Part shown: in pieces, positions 4,402-6,490 of the stretch | Position numbering within the stretch: the first letter of the stretch is position 1 | Layout: the number at the start of each line of letters is the position of its first letter | Source of the DNA: an uncultured bacterium | Lineage (GTDB): Bacteria > Spirochaetota > Spirochaetia > Sphaerochaetales > Sphaerochaetaceae | DNA length: 6,490 nucleotides | Assembly: GCA_905215015.1 (NCBI GenBank) | Contig: CAJMOS010000137.1 | Span: 1 to 6,490, forward strand | Direction of reading: 5' to 3' | Notes under the pieces: generated by a model | What the model was told of the DNA's origin: nothing | Databases searched by the model: none | What the model saw: only the letters and a program-made list of their open reading frames with translations | Program-made: the position numbers and the translations under genes

Positions 4402-6490
4402 TCATTTCCTCACCTGTTTCCAGTTCTCGATCCGGAAAATGTCGTCATGCACCTCAAGCCACTGGTCCGGTTCGATGGTCAACGTGTATTTTCCATTCTC
4501 TTCCGGTTTCCACTTGTTGGCGGTGGTGATGGTCACCCCGTCCTTTTTCCCATCCATGGTGATGGCCTTTCCGGTGTATGGGTTTACGGCGTAGGCAAGC
4601 AAATCCTGGGTCAGCAAGGCAGGTGTATCCGCGTTGGTCATGAACGAGAAATCCTCATGCATTGGCCCGCCAGCCCCAAAATCCTTCACCATCAGCAACG
4701 CGCGGTACTGGTCGAGATGCTTTCCTAAAGGAAGCGCCAGGTTCTCGGCCGCAGAGCGGCGCGACTGGGCGCCATGGTCGGAGACCAGGACGATGCGGGT
4801 ATTGTCGTAGACGCCCTGTTCCTTCAAGTAGTCGAACCACCTCGCAAGCAAGCGGAAGGACGCGGCATTGACATGGTATTGCTTCACGTTCTCCACCGGG
4901 GCCACGTTGTCGCTTGCCTCCGGGATTTCCACCGGGATGTAATCGGGAAGGTGGAGGATCACCTCTTCATGGGGAAGTTCCGTGTCGAAACTGTTGTACC
5001 GGTCTGTCGGGTCATCCGTGATTTCCGTGATGAACGGCAACGCGTCCACCGTCGCGTACTGGCGGACGAACAGGTCGTCCAAGCCACCCGTGGTGTTCAG
5101 CTCGGGATTCAGCTCGTTGAGCCATGTGCCGTTGTCGTACAGGATCGCATGGGTTGCAAGCGGCGCGGTCTCCAGGAACGCATAGCGGAGCATGTTGCAC
5201 TCAAGCAGTTTGGAGTACTGGATTGTCCTGCCGCTGAACCGGGTGCTCTTCCACCATGACGCGTAGCGGGAAGTGATTCCTTCCGCCTTGACATGTGCCA
5301 TCCCCTCGAACGGGGTGCCGTCGAAATACCACTTGTAGTTGCTCCAAGGCGGATTGGTGATCACCACCTCGTACCCATTGTCGGCAAACAGCTTCGGAAG
5401 CACCTTCAGCGCCTCGTTGTGCTTCTCCACCATGGGGATATCCGATTTGGCCTGCATCTCCAGCGGGGTGTACTCGTACCCTCCGTACAAGGAAGCGGCG
5501 CCATGGAGCGTATCCTCGCCGAAACTGATGGTGTTCGGATACCAGGTGAAACCACTGAACTGTTCCCGCAGTTCGGGTTTTTCATCGAGCAGGTACGGGA
5601 CATAGGCGCTCATGCCACGGTCAAGCATGACCAGCAGCACGTTCTTGCCGCTTCGGGTAAAGGTAAAGACCTTTGCAAGATCCCCCGCTCCCCCTTCCTG
5701 CTCTGCGACGGCCTTCTGATGCTCGGGAACATATTCCCGGTAGCCACGCTGGATGGTGAAAACGCGGATTATGCCCATGCCGACAAGCGAGCCCAAAAGC
5801 AACGAGCAAAGGGACATCAGGACATTGTTCCACCTCAGAGAGAAAAGCACCCCCACCAGGATGCAGGCCAGAAACAAAACCACCAGGTTTCCCAGTTGCC
5901 GCGCCCCATGGCCGCCCATCGACGCGTTGGAGAACTGAAGTCCCACCAGCATGGAGCCATAGGCCCCTTGGAACAAGAACGTATCCAGCAGTCCCACGAC
6001 AAACAGGCAGACGGCACAGACCGTGAAGCAAGACTGGATGCGCACGGGGACCATCTTGTACAGGGCGGTTGCCCACAGGAAGAACCCAAGCGCCTGCAGG
6101 AAGGCGAATCCGGCAAAGACCAGCGGGCTGCTGTACGGCTCAAGGAACGCGAACTCGGTAGGAGAGCTGCTGATCAGGTTCAGGGGAATCAGGCCGCCCA
6201 GCAGAAACAGGTACCCCCCCATTCCCACGAAAAAGAGTCCATCCCGGATCTTCCCTGCCGAATCCAGCCACCTGATACCTTTCTGGTAATAGAGGCGAAG
6301 CAGCCAATACCACAGCGGAACCAGGGCAAGGAACAGGGAACCGCCATAGATGATGAACAGGGTGGAAGCCCGTCCGGTCCCCCGCCTGGTCACGGCAACG
6401 CAGATGACGACAAGGCAGACGTACATCATCCCCAGCAGCACTCTGGCGGGGTGACGGAGCTTGTAGAAGATGTTCTTCACCAGGCTGAGG
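4402..6490 (-). CDS. Partial YidC-like / sulfatase-superfamily fusion, tandem paralogue
   Basis: The frame is open to the window edge, so the N-terminus is missing; about 695 residues are visible. The first visible residues, LSLVKNIFYKLRHPARVL, are the end of a YidC-like module as in the downstream 904-aa paralogue. Seven predicted spans follow, then an extracytoplasmic alkaline-phosphatase-superfamily domain. Shared features are SSPTEFAFL, AYGSMLVGLQF, FTFTRSGKNVLLVMLDRG (metal Asp, codon 5620-5622), GEDTLHG (proposed Thr nucleophile, codon 5509-5511), a conserved His in LPHEEV, VSDHG (metal Asp-His, from 4779 down), VNPYTGK, and a tail ending WLEVHDDIFRIENW. All expected catalytic positions are kept, so it should be active. 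Sequence after VSDHG differs (AQSRRS here, WSEGTD in the paralogue), as does the region around residues 610-635 of the paralogue, suggesting a different substrate. The stop is TGA. A GTG inside the frame near the edge is not a credible start. Confidence 0.86.
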   Translation of the reverse strand, partial: LSLVKNIFYKLRHPARVLLGMMYVCLVVICVAVTRRGTGRASTLFIIYGGSLFLALVPLWYWLLRLYYQKGIRWLDSAGKIRDGLFFVGMGGYLFLLGGLIPLNLISSSPTEFAFLEPYSSPLVFAGFAFLQALGFFLWATALYKMVPVRIQSCFTVCAVCLFVVGLLDTFLFQGAYGSMLVGLQFSNASMGGHGARQLGNLVVLFLACILVGVLFSLRWNNVLMSLCSLLLGSLVGMGIIRVFTIQRGYREYVPEHQKAVAEQEGGAGDLAKVFTFTRSGKNVLLVMLDRGMSAYVPYLLDEKPELREQFSGFTWYPNTISFGEDTLHGAASLYGGYEYTPLEMQAKSDIPMVEKHNEALKVLPKLFADNGYEVVITNPPWSNYKWYFDGTPFEGMAHVKAEGITSRYASWWKSTRFSGRTIQYSKLLECNMLRYAFLETAPLATHAILYDNGTWLNELNPELNTTGGLDDLFVRQYATVDALPFITEITDDPTDRYNSFDTELPHEEVILHLPDYIPVEIPEASDNVAPVENVKQYHVNAASFRLLARWFDYLKEQGVYDNTRIVLVSDHGAQSRRSAAENLALPLGKHLDQYRALLMVKDFGAGGPMHEDFSFMTNADTPALLTQDLLAYAVNPYTGKAITMDGKKDGVTITTANKWKPEENGKYTLTIEPDQWLEVHDDIFRIENWKQVRK
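6143..6165. repeat. 23-bp exact match encoding SSPTEFAFL loop, copy 2
   Basis: Identical to 3301-3323 and at the equivalent place in the upstream paralogue, where the protein continues EPYSSPL instead of DPYRNPL. Confidence 0.9.
6436..6490. repeat. 55-bp exact repeat, copy in partial upstream gene
   Basis: Identical to 3594-3648 and cut by the window edge. It is the only visible part of the YidC module of the upstream paralogue. Complete base identity, synonymous positions included, contrasts with the diverged sequence that starts immediately at 6435. Confidence 0.95.

Overview
The window reads almost entirely from the minus strand. In transcription order (high to low coordinates) it holds: the 3' portion of a large membrane gene cut by the window edge (4402-6490), a complete paralogue of it (1566-4280, 904 aa), a GT4-type glycosyltransferase (169-1557, 462 aa) starting 8 bases after that paralogue, and a tRNA-Pro(CGG) with its own near-consensus sigma70-type promoter (10-129).

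The unusual content is the pair of large genes. The complete one encodes an N-terminal YidC/Oxa1-like insertase domain (about residues 1-225), then seven further predicted membrane segments (about 228-456), then a large extracytoplasmic alkaline-phosphatase-superfamily (sulfatase/LTA-synthase-like) domain (about 485-860) and a conserved tail. Positive-inside charge placement fits a YidC module ending in the cytoplasm and seven more spans that put the catalytic domain outside. The partial upstream gene has the same architecture from the end of the YidC module onward. The two copies are identical over at least 55 bases exactly up to the YidC/linker boundary and then diverge at once. The YidC-encoding DNA is also much more GC-rich (about 65% in lines counted by hand) than the rest (about 40-57% in sampled lines). 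This suggests a YidC module that was moved or is kept uniform by recombination between tandem copies. The YidC module lacks the conserved groove arginine, so it may be a repurposed scaffold or lipid-handling module rather than a normal insertase.

The glycosyltransferase resembles the GT4 mannosyl/rhamnosyltransferases of O-antigen-type pathways. The simplest reading of the cluster is synthesis and extracytoplasmic decoration of a surface polysaccharide or glycolipid: the glycosyltransferase extends the glycan inside the cell, and the fusion enzymes add or remove a phospho- or sulfo-substituent outside. The actual substituent cannot be read from the sequence.

Organism: a bacterium of moderate to high GC whose tRNA gene does not encode CCA. 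A spirochaete (Treponema/Sphaerochaeta-like) or a Firmicute relative is possible, but this is a weak guess. The long plus-strand open frames are shadows of the minus-strand genes. No CRISPR array, insertion sequence or convincing rho-independent terminator was seen.
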